DNA of 64,000 nt from the NCBI RefSeq assembly GCF_001757355.1, contig NZ_MINO01000002.1:1-64000 (forward strand). Reading direction: 5' to 3'. This DNA is from Sphingobium phenoxybenzoativorans. GTDB lineage: Bacteria > Pseudomonadota > Alphaproteobacteria > Sphingomonadales > Sphingomonadaceae. Of the stretch, positions 8,557-18,110 are shown in pieces. A program made the translations under genes and the position numbers. Under the pieces are notes generated by a model. It did no database searches. It saw only the letters and a list, made by a program, of their open reading frames with translations, and was not told the DNA's origin. Positions within the stretch are counted from its first letter, which is position 1. The number at the start of each line of letters is the position of its first letter.

Positions 8557-9981
8557 TCAAGCGACCGAAAGACAAAGATATTTGAGTTCGAGATATTCAT
8601 CGAGGCCGTGGCGCGATCCTTCGCGGCCAATGCCGGATTGCTTTACGCCTCCAAATGGCGCGACCTCGGTCGAGATAAGCCCGGTGTTTATGCCGATTAT
8701 GCCGGACTCAATGCCTTCGGCGGCGCGCCATATCCGGTTTATGTCCCTGGCGTAGAAATAGGCGGCGAGGCCGAACTCGCTGTCATTCGCCATTGCAATG
8801 GCGTCGGCATCGGCATCGAACTTCACAAGCGGGGCGAGCGGACCGAAGGTTTCCTCCCGCAATACATCCATGCCGGGCTTCACATCGCGCAGCAGGGTCG
8901 GCGTGAAGAAGCGGGGGCCTTGCGGTGCGCCGGTCCCGCCCAGCACTATCCTTGCGCCCTTGCCTGCAGCGTCGTCTATGTGGCGCTTGACCTTCGCGAC
9001 GGCGCGTTCGTCGATCAGCGGGCCGATGTCCGTACCGGGGTCCGCGCCGTTGCCGACCCGCAGCCTGGAGACGGCGGCGGCCATTTTCTCCACAAAGGCA
9101 TTGTAAATGCCCGACTGAATATAGAAGCGATTGGCGCAGACGCATGTCTGGCCGGCGTTGCGGTATTTGGACTGTATGGCGCCTTCCACCGCCGCATCCA
9201 GATCAGCGTCGTCGAACACGATGAAAGGGGCATTGCCGCCCAGTTCGAGGCTGAGCTTCTTGATGCTGGACGCAGCCCCCTGCATCAGCAGGCGACCGAC
9301 AGCGGTCGATCCGGTGAAGCTGATCTTGCGGACGGCCGGGTTTTCGAGGAACTCCGCGCCTATTTCCGCCGCATCGCCGGTTACGACGTTGAACAGTCCT
9401 TTCGGCACGCCTGCCTCGTCGGCGATCCCGGCAATGGCGAGCGCGGTGAAGGGGGTCAGTTCGGAAGGCTTGAGCACCATGCCGCAGCCCGCAGCTAGGG
9501 CGGGGGCAAGCTTGCGCGTGATCATCGCGGCGGGGAAATTCCACGGCGTTATCGCCGCCACAACCCCGACCGGCTGTTTGAGGACAAAGAGGCGCTTGTC
9601 CGCCATGTGGCCGGGAATGACCTCCCCATAGGCGCGTTTGGCTTCTTCTCCGAACCATTGGAAAAAGGAAGCGGCATAGGCGATCTCTCCACGCGCTTCG
9701 GCAAGGGGCTTGCCCTGTTCTTCCGTCAACAGGGCGGCGAGAGCGTCCGAGCGCTGCTCCATGAGCGATGCGATCCGCTGGAGAATGACTGCGCGGGCAT
9801 TGGCGGGACGCGCCGCCCAGTCCCGCATCGCCTGAGCGGACGCCTCGATCGCCTTTCGGGTTTCCGGCCGGCCCAATGAGGGGATGCGCCCGATGATCGC
9901 CCCGGTGGCCGGGTTGTCCACCGAAACCCATTCCCCGTTGCTCACCCAATTGCCCGCGATGAAACATTGCTCGCGCTTCAC
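8557..9981 (-). CDS. NAD(P)-dependent aldehyde dehydrogenase, succinate-semialdehyde type
   Basis: This 474-residue protein is an ALDH-superfamily enzyme. Landmarks are AITPWNFPAAMITRKLAPAL (cofactor fold), SFTGSTAVGRLL, the general-base Glu in LELGGNAPFIV, the catalytic Cys in NAGQTCVCANRFYIQ, and EETFGPLAPL. APFGGVKQSGIGREGS near the C-terminus is the GabD-like ending. GNAP rather than GKSP after the Glu is common in GabD relatives. It oxidises an aldehyde released by the pathway to the acid, in the cytoplasm. It is on the same strand as the TauD and TPP genes, 83 bp upstream of TauD, and is the first of three ALDHs in this island. Confidence 0.9.
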   Translation of the reverse strand: MKREQCFIAGNWVSNGEWVSVDNPATGAIIGRIPSLGRPETRKAIEASAQAMRDWAARPANARAVILQRIASLMEQRSDALAALLTEEQGKPLAEARGEIAYAASFFQWFGEEAKRAYGEVIPGHMADKRLFVLKQPVGVVAAITPWNFPAAMITRKLAPALAAGCGMVLKPSELTPFTALAIAGIADEAGVPKGLFNVVTGDAAEIGAEFLENPAVRKISFTGSTAVGRLLMQGAASSIKKLSLELGGNAPFIVFDDADLDAAVEGAIQSKYRNAGQTCVCANRFYIQSGIYNAFVEKMAAAVSRLRVGNGADPGTDIGPLIDERAVAKVKRHIDDAAGKGARIVLGGTGAPQGPRFFTPTLLRDVKPGMDVLREETFGPLAPLVKFDADADAIAMANDSEFGLAAYFYARDINRIWRAAEGIESGIIGINTGLISTEVAPFGGVKQSGIGREGSRHGLDEYLELKYLCLSVA

Positions 9982-10032
9982 ATCATTTCCCTTGCCGACG
10001 ACATTTTTTTGGCTGGCGGCCCACAGTCCGGG

Positions 10033-10509
10033 TCAATCCTTCAGGCTGGCGGGGCTCCATTTTTCATACCATTCGCGAGGCGGCACGGTGGTCGGCGTGT
10101 CGCTCTTGAACAGATTGACAAACTCCCTCGCGCGGAACCGCCAGCGGCCATCATCGCACAGGACAAGATGGTCGATCTGTTCGGCGATCTGGATGGGAGC
10201 ATGCGACGGGAGCACCGGCGCGCCATCGCCCGCGAACAGCAGCATGACATTGTTGGTCCGGGCAATGCCGGGTTCGATCAGCTCCGCCCGGAAATTGGTG
10301 ATGACATGGCGGTTGACGCGCGGCCCCCGGCTTTGCCGCCACACATAAAATTGGTGGATCGCCTCGCGTCCGCGCAGATTGAAGAAGGTGGCGTCCTCCA
10401 GATAGAAATCGCGCGTATTGAGGCCGCCATTGACGTCCACCTCATACCAATAGTCGGTCGCGTTGGAGAGGAGGATTTGGGTGAGCATGATCTTGTCTTC
10501 AGGCGTCAT
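10033..10509 (-). CDS. NTF2/SnoaL-like protein, ring-hydroxylating dioxygenase beta-subunit type
   Basis: This 158-residue protein has the alpha-plus-beta cone fold signature of NTF2-like proteins: an N-terminal helix (MLTQILLSNATDYWYEVDVNG), GREAIHQFYVWRQSRG, then RVNRHVITNFRAELI and a closing strand GRWRFRAREFVNLF. This is close to dioxygenase beta subunits and SnoaL-type dehydratase or isomerase domains. No alpha subunit (Rieske protein) lies in the window, so a stand-alone isomerase, dehydratase or binding role is more likely. It is transcribed divergently from the flavin monooxygenase gene, which has its own N-terminal NTF2-like domain, and shares strand and close spacing (51 bp) with the ALDH gene downstream. 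Confidence 0.7.
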   Translation of the reverse strand: MTPEDKIMLTQILLSNATDYWYEVDVNGGLNTRDFYLEDATFFNLRGREAIHQFYVWRQSRGPRVNRHVITNFRAELIEPGIARTNNVMLLFAGDGAPVLPSHAPIQIAEQIDHLVLCDDGRWRFRAREFVNLFKSDTPTTVPPREWYEKWSPASLKD

Positions 10510-10834
10510 CGCTGAACTTTTTACCTCTCCCGCCCGCTGGCGGCGGACTTGCCATTATGCCGAGCAACACTGGCCCAGCGCCCGCCGGGCCTGCGATACT
10601 CTTGGATGCCATAGGATAATGTATTGTACGCCCATGTCTGATCGCGTTTCCTTATACTGGTACGGAAACACTTATTTCTGCCGGACATGGGGTTTTGCCA
10701 TTTAAGCAATTCGGTTCAGGACAGGCTGCCGACGCGCGCGCCCTCAACACCGGCGTTCCCGGATTGCCAGGGCGGGCCTTTCCTCAATCGACAACATAAG
10801 CAGGCGGCATTTTCGTGTGGCGGAGGAGCATAGG
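10510..10834. promoter_or_regulatory. Divergent promoter region between NTF2 gene and monooxygenase
   Basis: This 325-bp region without a gene separates two divergent transcription units. Its clearest structure is a hyphenated palindrome at 10646-10669: GTTTCC, 12 bp, then GGAAAC, surrounding TACTGGTAC. It sits in a locally AT-richer stretch (roughly 10615-10705), fitting a promoter-operator. I see no credible small ORF. Confidence 0.45.
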
Positions 10835-12676
10835 GTGACTGGTGGGCAGCGTGACAATGAGCTGGGAATGTGGCTCGAAGCCTTTCAGGCCGCACTCAAT
10901 GCCCGCGATGTAGAGGGCGTCTGCGCGCTTTTCTCCGCCGACGAATGCTATTGGCGCGACCTCGTTTCATTTACCTGGAATATCGCGACGATGGAGGGAC
11001 GCGAGGCGATTTCCAAGATGCTGGCAACGCAGATCGAGGGGGTGCTCCCGTTCAGTGCCGTCATCGAGGGCGTGGCGGGCGAAGCGGACGGCATGGTCGA
11101 GGGCTGGTTTGATTTCGAAACATCAACCGGGCGCGGGAAGGGGCATGTCCGTCTGAAGGATGGCCGCTGCTACACTCTGCTGACGGCGCTTCAGGAGTTG
11201 AAGGGCTTTGAGGAGCCGGGTGGCAGGCGGCGGCCGGAGGGCGTGGTGCATCGTGCGATCAAGGATCGCGAAACCTGGACCGAAGCGCGGGCCGAAACGG
11301 CGCGGACTCTGGGTGTCGAGGAGCAGCCCTATTGCCTGATCGTCGGGGGAAGCCAGGGCGGCCTCGCGCTCGGAGCGCGGCTAAAACGGCTTGGAGTGCC
11401 CACGCTTATCATAGACGCCCTGGAAAAGCCGGGCGATGCGTGGCGCAGCCGGTATAAATCGCTCTACCTGCATGATCCGGTCTGGATCGATCACCTGCCC
11501 TATATCCCGTTCCCGGACCACTGGCCCGTCTATACCGCCAAGGACAAGATGGGCGACTGGCTGGAAATGTACGCCAAGGTGATGGAACTGGATTTCTGGG
11601 GTTCCACGCGGTGTGTCAAAGCCAATTATGACGAGGCGGCGAAGCGCTGGACCGTGACCGTCAACCGGGCCGGACAGGAAATGGTCTTGCGCCCGGCTCA
11701 GATGATACTTGCGACAGGCCTGTCGGGCATATCCAATATCCCCGTATTTCCCGGCGCTGAAAGCTTCCATGGGGTGCAATGCCATTCCAGCCAATATGAG
11801 GATGGAGCATCGTTCGCCGGCAAGACCTGCGTTGTCGTCGGCTCCAACAATTCCGCGCATGATATCTGTGTCGATCTCTGGTCGAACGATGCCGATGTGA
11901 CGATGATCCAGCGGTCGCCGACGACCGTGATCAAGGCGAGCGCGTTGCGGCGGATCGCCGAAGCCGGGCCATATTCCGAGGCGGGGGTGGAAGCGGGCAT
12001 CGATACGGATCGTGCGGACCTAATGATGGCGTCTTTGCCATTCCGTTTGAAGGAGCCGATCGACCGGCGGAATTGTGAGCAAATTCACAAAGAGGACGCC
12101 GCCTTTTACGAGCGGCTTGCCGCCTCGGGATTCCAGTTCGATTTCGGGGAAGACGGCACGGCCATCGGCGGGAAATATATGCGCCGCGCCTCAGGCTATT
12201 ATATCGACGTCGGCGGATCGGACCTGATCTGCGACGGAGAGATTAAGGTGCGCAGCGGCGTGGGCGTGGCATCGATCACGGCGCAGGGCGTGGTCCTGAC
12301 CGATGGCAGTGAACTGCCCGCCGATGCGATCATCTATGCGACCGGCTATGGCCCCATGGATGGCTGGGCGGAGATGCTGATATCCCGCGAAGTCGCAGAG
12401 AAGGTCGGCCGCTGCTGGGGGCTTGGCTCCGACACCGCGATGGACCCCGGACCGTGGGAGGGCGAGCTTCGCAACATGTGGAAACCGACCAGGCAAGAGG
12501 CGCTCTGGTTCCATGGCGGCAATCTCGTCCAGTCGCGCTTCCATTCCCTGCATCTGGCGCTGCAGCTCAAGGCGAGGATGGAGGGGCTGGATACGCCGGT
12601 GCATCAGCCGGACGCCATCATGCGTGAGCCGCTTGGTCTCGCGGCAAGTCGCGAGATGGCTTCCCAGGAGGCATGA
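10835..12676 (+). CDS. NTF2-domain flavin-containing monooxygenase (FAD/NAD(P)H)
   Basis: This protein of about 613 residues has two parts. Residues 1-140 form an NTF2-like domain (LEAFQAALNARDVEGVCALF). The rest is a class B flavin monooxygenase with FAD-binding LIVGGSQGGLALGARL, NAD(P)H-binding CVVVGSNNSAHDICVDL, the FMO/BVMO-like fingerprint FPGAESFHGVQCHSSQY, and ATGYGPM near the C-terminus. The middle glycine of both Rossmann loops is replaced (Ser and Asn). I remember the second form from a bacterial and fungal subfamily, so this is probably not decay. GTG at 10835 follows GGAGGAG at 10822-10828 by 6 nt and is preferred to GTG 10817. The stop overlaps the MFS start by 4 bp. It probably inserts oxygen (Baeyer-Villiger or hydroxylation). 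Confidence 0.85.
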   Translation: MTGGQRDNELGMWLEAFQAALNARDVEGVCALFSADECYWRDLVSFTWNIATMEGREAISKMLATQIEGVLPFSAVIEGVAGEADGMVEGWFDFETSTGRGKGHVRLKDGRCYTLLTALQELKGFEEPGGRRRPEGVVHRAIKDRETWTEARAETARTLGVEEQPYCLIVGGSQGGLALGARLKRLGVPTLIIDALEKPGDAWRSRYKSLYLHDPVWIDHLPYIPFPDHWPVYTAKDKMGDWLEMYAKVMELDFWGSTRCVKANYDEAAKRWTVTVNRAGQEMVLRPAQMILATGLSGISNIPVFPGAESFHGVQCHSSQYEDGASFAGKTCVVVGSNNSAHDICVDLWSNDADVTMIQRSPTTVIKASALRRIAEAGPYSEAGVEAGIDTDRADLMMASLPFRLKEPIDRRNCEQIHKEDAAFYERLAASGFQFDFGEDGTAIGGKYMRRASGYYIDVGGSDLICDGEIKVRSGVGVASITAQGVVLTDGSELPADAIIYATGYGPMDGWAEMLISREVAEKVGRCWGLGSDTAMDPGPWEGELRNMWKPTRQEALWFHGGNLVQSRFHSLHLALQLKARMEGLDTPVHQPDAIMREPLGLAASREMASQEA

Positions 12677-14112
12677 GGGGCGAACGCCCGGATGTCCTGA
12701 CCGCCGATCGACCCAAGCCGGGCAATTATCGCATTGTCGCCCTGATCGTCGCATCGACCATGCTGATGGAGCAGATCGACGCCACCATATTGGCGACGGC
12801 ATTGCCCACGATTGCGCGCGAATTCGGCGAACCAGCCAACACTCTCAGCATATTGCTGACGGCCTATCTGCTGGCGCTTGCGATATTCATACCTGTGAGC
12901 GGGCGGATGGCGGATCGCTTCGGTTCGCGGTCAGTGCTGCGCGCCGCGATCCTGATCTTCATGGGCAGTTCCCTGCTTTGCGCATTCTCGACCTCGGTAA
13001 CCGAAATGGGTGCGGCGCGGTTCTTACAGGGTGCGGCCGGAGCGATGATGATCCCGGTGGGACGGCTCGCCCTGTTGCGCGCCGCGCGTAAGGACGAACT
13101 GGTTTCCGCAACAGCGTGGCTTGTGACGCCCGCCCTGCTGGGTCCGATATTGGGGCCGCCAATCGGGGGATTGATCGTCACCCATCTGGATTGGCGCTGG
13201 ATATTCTACATCAACCTGCCCATAGGGATCGCCGGAATAGCCGCTGTGTCGGCCTATATCGACAATATCCGGGCTGGAACGCGGGGACGGCCCGACTTTG
13301 TCGGGTTCGCCATTTGCGCCGTCGGGCTTGGCTCCTTGTTGATGGGGTGCGAAAGCGTCAGCCGGCCGGGCGAAGCGCACCATGCGCTCGCCTTTCTGAT
13401 CGTCGCGGCCTTGATGGGCGGCGTGTATGCGTTTCACGCCCGCAGGCGGCTGGACCCTCTGCTCGATCTGGGGATGTTGCGGGATCGGTCTTTCCGCTTG
13501 TCCCTCATGGGAGGATCGCTGACGCGGATCACGCAGGGCGCGCAGCCCTTCCTGCTGCCGTTGATGTTTCAGGTGGGCTTCGGCTTCAGCCCGGCGATGA
13601 GCGGGATGATTTTGCTGGCCACCGCAGTCGGGTCGCTGATGGCCAAGACCATTGTTTCGCCGGTCATGCGCAGGTTCGGGTTCCGGCGCAGCCTGATCGT
13701 GAATGGCCTGCTGTCGTCACTATTCTACGGATTGTCGGGCGCGTTCCGGGCGGAATGGCCCATGCCAGCGATGATGGCGGTGCTTGTGCTGGCGGGATTC
13801 TTCATGTCCTTCCAGTTTACCGTCTATAATACGGTCGCCTATGAACATATCGAGGCGGAACGGATGAGCCGTGCGTCGAGCCTCTATTCCACCTTCCAGC
13901 AATTACTGCTGTCGCTGGGCATATGCACGGGCGCGATAGTGGTTCAGGCAAGTATGGTCTGGCGTGGGTCCCTTGTCCCGACCGCGCGGGACTTTTCAGC
14001 GGCGCTGGCCGCCGTCGCCTTCATTTCGGCGCTGGCCTTTTTCGTCAATCGCAGGTTTCCGCCGGATGCAGGGTCCGCGATGAGCGGGCATATCCCGCCC
14101 GACGATCAGTAG
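12673..14112 (+). CDS. MFS transporter, DHA2/EmrB-QacA family
   Basis: This 479-residue inner-membrane protein is predicted to have 14 transmembrane helices. Marks of the drug:H+ antiporter-2 group are LMEQIDATILATALPTIA in the first helix (the D-x-T-I-x-x-x-A-L-P motif), GRMADRFGSR (motif A), and LDWRWIFYINLPIGIAG between helices 5 and 6. The start ATG overlaps the monooxygenase stop (ATGA), so the two are translationally coupled. It could export a toxic intermediate or import the substrate; DHA2 members are mostly exporters. It converges with the second TPP-dependent enzyme, whose stop codon region overlaps its own by 7 bp. Confidence 0.9.
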   Translation: MRGERPDVLTADRPKPGNYRIVALIVASTMLMEQIDATILATALPTIAREFGEPANTLSILLTAYLLALAIFIPVSGRMADRFGSRSVLRAAILIFMGSSLLCAFSTSVTEMGAARFLQGAAGAMMIPVGRLALLRAARKDELVSATAWLVTPALLGPILGPPIGGLIVTHLDWRWIFYINLPIGIAGIAAVSAYIDNIRAGTRGRPDFVGFAICAVGLGSLLMGCESVSRPGEAHHALAFLIVAALMGGVYAFHARRRLDPLLDLGMLRDRSFRLSLMGGSLTRITQGAQPFLLPLMFQVGFGFSPAMSGMILLATAVGSLMAKTIVSPVMRRFGFRRSLIVNGLLSSLFYGLSGAFRAEWPMPAMMAVLVLAGFFMSFQFTVYNTVAYEHIEAERMSRASSLYSTFQQLLLSLGICTGAIVVQASMVWRGSLVPTARDFSAALAAVAFISALAFFVNRRFPPDAGSAMSGHIPPDDQ

Positions 14113-15773
14113 AAGCGCGCCTGTTCCGATGGCGTCCATGCGGGGGGATGAAGCACCAGTTCGTCGGTCACCACCTCGATAATAACCGGCGCATCGTCCC
14201 TGAATGCCGAGCGAAGAATGGGCGCCAGGTCATCCGGGCGCTCGACACGATAGGCTTTGCAGCCGAATGCCTGCGCCGCTTCCGCATAGTTGACGGGCGA
14301 GAAACGCCAATGATGGTCATAGTCCGGATTATCGATCCAGATCGGCTTTTCCTGGCTGAACCCGCCATTGTTGCTGACGATGGTCACGGTGTTGATGCCG
14401 TAACGCCGCGCCGTTTCCATCTCGCTCATATGATAGAGGAAAGCGCCATCGCCGGTGAGGCACACCACAGGCCGATTGGGCTGGGCGCATTTCGCGCCCA
14501 ACGCCGCCGGATAGGACCAGCCGAGCGATCCCGCCGCACGCAGCAATCCTTGTCCGCGCCTGTCGAGATAGATGTTGCGTGCGGCCCATGCAGCGGCGTG
14601 GCCGGTATCAACAACGAGCAGCGCGCCTTCGGGCAGTTCTTCGGACAATGTTCTGCACAGCCTCTCCGGCCGGATGGGACGGGCGTTTGATGTTTCGACG
14701 GTTTCGATGGTGCGCCGCCAGTCCGCGCGCAGCGTCTCTATATGCGCAAGCCAGCCGGACCGGTCGGGCTGTTCCTCGGCTACCTCCGACAATTGTTCGC
14801 ATATTGTGGCCGGATCGCCGCAGAGGCTTGCCTGCAAAGGGTAGTTGCGCCCCAGTTCGCGCGGATCGACGTCGATCTGGATCGCGGCGACGCCGGGCGC
14901 GGGGACTTTCCAGCCGGTTGTGGTCATGCTGCCCGTCGTGGTGCCCGCAAAGATGACCAGATCGGCCTCGCTCACGGCCTGATTGGCCATCTCACGCGAA
15001 TAGATGCCGCATACGCCGAGGGACAACGGATCGCTTTCCGCAAGCACGGCTTTAGCGTCGAGGGAGGTCGCGAGCGGCAGCTTGTGGCTTCGCACGAATT
15101 GCTTCAGGGCATCCTGCGCGCGGCTCGAACGGATGCCCGACCCGGCAATGATGACAGGCCGCTCAGCTTGCTGCAGCAGGTCCGCCGCGCGCTGAATATC
15201 CGCGAACGGCGCGGCGTGCCGGACAGTAGGGCAGAGGGCGAAAGCGGGATTGGGGAGCGGTGCGGCATCGATCGGTTCGTTCAGCACGAAGCCGGTGAAA
15301 CCGGCCAGTTCGAGATGAACAGGCCCCGGTGCGCCTGTTGTGGCGACGCGCATCGCCTGACCCAGCATGTCGGGCAGGCGGGAGGCCATGTCTATCCGCG
15401 AGGTCATCTTGGTCAGACCCGCATAGATCGGCTGCTGATCGACCTCCTGATACTGGTTGCGGTCGCGTGTTGTCGCGCTGCTTCCTCCTGTCAGCGCCAG
15501 GACGGGCGACCGGGCCATATAGGCGTCGAGCAGTCCGGCGGCGAGATTGGCTGCGCCGATTTGCTGCGCGCCGCATATGCCGATTCTGCCGGAAGCGCGC
15601 GCATAGCCGTCGGCCATATAGGCGGCGGCTTTTTCGCTATGGACGACGACCGGGTTGACCTTGGCCGCCTGCATCGCCTTCACCGCTTTCGGCAGGACGA
15701 GCGGGACATGGAAGAAATGGCTGACGCCGCACGCCGCGAAGGCATCCGCCAGATATTGATCGCCCGTATACAC
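14106..15773 (-). CDS. Thiamine-diphosphate-dependent enzyme, acetolactate synthase-like (second)
   Basis: This 555-residue enzyme is of the acetolactate synthase/oxo-acid decarboxylase superfamily. The catalytic Glu is in VVHSEKAAAYMADGYARASG, the middle domain opens with RPVIIAGSGIRSSRA, and the cofactor motif runs from GDGAFLYHMSEME to VSNNGG. It is clearly diverged from the TPP enzyme at 5914-7521, so it probably acts on another keto acid. The start is GTG at 15773. Its upstream neighbour, the cyclase gene, stops 3 bp before this start, so they are coupled. The substrate is unknown; candidates include decarboxylation of an aryl- or alkyl-2-oxo acid to an aldehyde for the neighbouring ALDH. 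Confidence 0.85.
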   Translation of the reverse strand: MYTGDQYLADAFAACGVSHFFHVPLVLPKAVKAMQAAKVNPVVVHSEKAAAYMADGYARASGRIGICGAQQIGAANLAAGLLDAYMARSPVLALTGGSSATTRDRNQYQEVDQQPIYAGLTKMTSRIDMASRLPDMLGQAMRVATTGAPGPVHLELAGFTGFVLNEPIDAAPLPNPAFALCPTVRHAAPFADIQRAADLLQQAERPVIIAGSGIRSSRAQDALKQFVRSHKLPLATSLDAKAVLAESDPLSLGVCGIYSREMANQAVSEADLVIFAGTTTGSMTTTGWKVPAPGVAAIQIDVDPRELGRNYPLQASLCGDPATICEQLSEVAEEQPDRSGWLAHIETLRADWRRTIETVETSNARPIRPERLCRTLSEELPEGALLVVDTGHAAAWAARNIYLDRRGQGLLRAAGSLGWSYPAALGAKCAQPNRPVVCLTGDGAFLYHMSEMETARRYGINTVTIVSNNGGFSQEKPIWIDNPDYDHHWRFSPVNYAEAAQAFGCKAYRVERPDDLAPILRSAFRDDAPVIIEVVTDELVLHPPAWTPSEQARFY

Positions 15774-15776
15774 GGA

Positions 15777-16511
15777 TCAGCCGATGCGACGGGCGACAAC
15801 GCGGGCGGGCGATCCGTCGCCGCCCGCGATGGGGAGGGCGCCGAACATGAACTCGACCCTTTCACCCGCCAGCGCCGCATGGCCAGTCAGATGCTCGCAG
15901 ATCAGAATGCCGTTTGCGAGCAGGGTGCGGTGGACCGGCCAGTCGAAACCGGGTTGCCGCAGATGGTAGACGAGATCGGGCGTGGCGAAATCGCAGGCCA
16001 GCATCTTGATGCGCCGCTCCAGCAACCAGACCGCGGCTTCCGGGCTGAAACTGGGGTGCAGTTCATATTCCGGTGTGCCGAAGCGCGCGGCCCAGCCTGT
16101 GTCCACGGCCAGAATGTCGCCTTCCCGGATCAGGGGCCGGCATTGTTCCAGATCGGCGACCGAGATGATCTCGTCACAGTCCTTCTCTATGCGCCAGACC
16201 ACGCCTTCGCCGCTCAGGCGGCCGGGCGGGATCGACGCCATGTCGGGGGAATGTTCGAAATAGTGGAGCGGCGCGTCCACATGGGTTCCCGCGTGCGCGA
16301 CCATATGGATGTCGGTGACGTTGAACGGATCGTCGGGTAGTGAACGCAGCTTGCCGAAATGCGGTTTGGGGAAGATCGACGCGCAGGGCATGCCGGGCCC
16401 CACATCATGCGTCAGGTCGATCCATGGTCCGGTCGGCGTTACCGGCCTGTTTTCGGGCAGGTCCAGCCAGCCAAGCCAGCCACTGGGCGCCTTTGGGCAT
16501 TGTTCGCACAT
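15777..16511 (-). CDS. Cyclase family protein (kynurenine formamidase-like metal hydrolase)
   Basis: The 244-residue protein carries HAGTHVDAPLHYF at about residue 71, the H-x-G-T-H-x-D-x-P-x-H signature of the Cyclase family, which includes kynurenine formamidase and isatin hydrolase. It also has ILAVDTGWAARFG and a late conserved region LLERRIKMLACDFATPD. Members are Zn or Mn hydrolases of amides and lactams. It lies between an ALDH (upstream) and the second TPP enzyme (3-bp gap downstream) on the same strand, which suggests that ring or amide opening makes the keto acid used by the TPP enzyme. No tryptophan catabolic genes are seen nearby. The start codon is ATG. Confidence 0.85.
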   Translation of the reverse strand: MCEQCPKAPSGWLGWLDLPENRPVTPTGPWIDLTHDVGPGMPCASIFPKPHFGKLRSLPDDPFNVTDIHMVAHAGTHVDAPLHYFEHSPDMASIPPGRLSGEGVVWRIEKDCDEIISVADLEQCRPLIREGDILAVDTGWAARFGTPEYELHPSFSPEAAVWLLERRIKMLACDFATPDLVYHLRQPGFDWPVHRTLLANGILICEHLTGHAALAGERVEFMFGALPIAGGDGSPARVVARRIG

Positions 16512-16550
16512 CGGCCAAATCCTCTCACGCTTTGCGCATTTCTTTTGGGG

Positions 16551-18035
16551 TCAGGTTTGCACCTGGAAGGGGTCGCGGTCATTTTCGGACAGGTTGATCA
16601 TCACATTTTTGGTGGTCAGGAATTCGCGCATGCCTTCTTCGCCGCGCTCCCGCCCGAAGCCGCTGTCCTTGACCCCGCCAAAGGGGGTCTGCACGGCGAC
16701 AGCGCGATAGGTGTTGACCCAGACCATCCCGGCGCGAAGCGCGGCGGATACGCGATGCATGCGGTTTAGGCCCTGCGTCCAGATACCCGATGCAAGGCCG
16801 AAGCTTTGATCGTTGCCGATCGCGATGGCTTCATCCTCGGTATCGAAGGGGATGATGGATAGCACCGGTCCGAAGATTTCCTCGCGGGCGACCCGCATCT
16901 GATTATCGACGTCTGCGAAGATGGTGGGCTTCACGAACAGGCCGTCGCGCAGGATACCCTCCCGCGCCGCTTCGCCGCCGGTTATCAGGCGCGCGCCATC
17001 CTGTTTGGCGGACTCGATGAAGGACAGGATGCGATCAAACTGCGGCTGGTTGGCGGCGGTGCCCATTTCCGTCGCCAGGTCGAGCGGATCGCCCAGGCGG
17101 ATATTCTCCGCGCGCCGGGCAAGCTCCTCAACCACTGTGGCATAGACGGGACGTTGCACCAGCAGGCGCGATCCGGCGATGCAAGTCTGGCCGGTTGCGG
17201 CGAAGATGCCCGCCAAGGCGCCGACGATAGCCTTTGGCAGATCGGCGTCATCGAAAATGATGTTCGGCGATTTGCCCCCAAGCTCAAGGATAACGGGTGT
17301 AAGATTGCGGCCTGCCGCAGCCGCTATTTCCCGGCCGCCATGACTGCTGCCGGTGAAACTGATCTTGTCGAGGCCGCCGCCCTCCACAAGCGCCTTGCCG
17401 GTGCGGACGTCGCCGGTGACGACGTTGAAAACGCCTTTCGGAAAACCGGCTTCCTCGAACAGCTTGGCAAATTCCAGTGTGGTGACGGAGGCGTGCTCGG
17501 AAGGTTTCACGACCACGGTGTTGCCCGCCGCCAGCGCCGCGGGCACCTTGTTGGCGAGTAGCGCGATCGGGGAGTTCCAGGCAGTGATCACCCCGATCAC
17601 GCCCAGCGGCTCCATCGTCGCATAGTCGAATATATCGGTCCGATCGACCGGGATGACCTTGCCAAAAATCTTGTCCGCATAGCCGGCGAAGAAACGGAAT
17701 ACGCGGGCGCAAAAGCGCATCTGGGCACGGGTTTCGCGAACCACCTTGCCATTATCGGTCGATTCCAGCGTGCCGAGCCGGTCGGCGTCCCGATCGATCA
17801 GGTCGGCCAGACGGTGCATCAGCCGGGCGCGCTCGACGCCGGGTACGCCGCGCCAGCGCTTTTCGAACGCCTCGCGGGCCGCGGCAACCGCGGCGGCGAC
17901 GTCGGTCTGATCGGCCTGGGCAATGGTTGCCCAGCTCTGCTGATTGAAGGGGTTGAGGGTTGGAAAGCGCTCATTCGATGCAGGCGGCACCCACGCGCCG
18001 CCAATATAAAGATTATAGTCCTGCTGCACCGTCAC
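16551..18035 (-). CDS. Aldehyde dehydrogenase (second)
   Basis: The 494-residue protein is an ALDH-superfamily enzyme. Landmarks are VITAWNSPIALLANKVPAAL, SFTGSSHGGREI, the Glu in LELGGKSPNIIFDDAD, the Cys in ATGQTCIAGSRLLVQ, EEIFGPVLSI and TPFGGVKDSGFGRERG. The GKSP and C-terminal NTYRA-V region places it among broad aliphatic/aromatic dehydrogenases such as betaine aldehyde or vanillin types rather than GabD. The GTG start is preceded by GAGAGGA. It heads the minus-strand ALDH-cyclase-TPP operon. Upstream (18036-18260) is a divergent promoter shared with the SMP-30 gene, containing a LysR-type motif. Confidence 0.9.
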   Translation of the reverse strand: MTVQQDYNLYIGGAWVPPASNERFPTLNPFNQQSWATIAQADQTDVAAAVAAAREAFEKRWRGVPGVERARLMHRLADLIDRDADRLGTLESTDNGKVVRETRAQMRFCARVFRFFAGYADKIFGKVIPVDRTDIFDYATMEPLGVIGVITAWNSPIALLANKVPAALAAGNTVVVKPSEHASVTTLEFAKLFEEAGFPKGVFNVVTGDVRTGKALVEGGGLDKISFTGSSHGGREIAAAAGRNLTPVILELGGKSPNIIFDDADLPKAIVGALAGIFAATGQTCIAGSRLLVQRPVYATVVEELARRAENIRLGDPLDLATEMGTAANQPQFDRILSFIESAKQDGARLITGGEAAREGILRDGLFVKPTIFADVDNQMRVAREEIFGPVLSIIPFDTEDEAIAIGNDQSFGLASGIWTQGLNRMHRVSAALRAGMVWVNTYRAVAVQTPFGGVKDSGFGRERGEEGMREFLTTKNVMINLSENDRDPFQVQT

Positions 18036-18110
18036 TGTGATCCTCTCGCGCTTTTTTTCAGGAGTAACGCGCCGGAGCTATGCCCTCCAATATGTTTCTG
18101 TCTGACGAGA

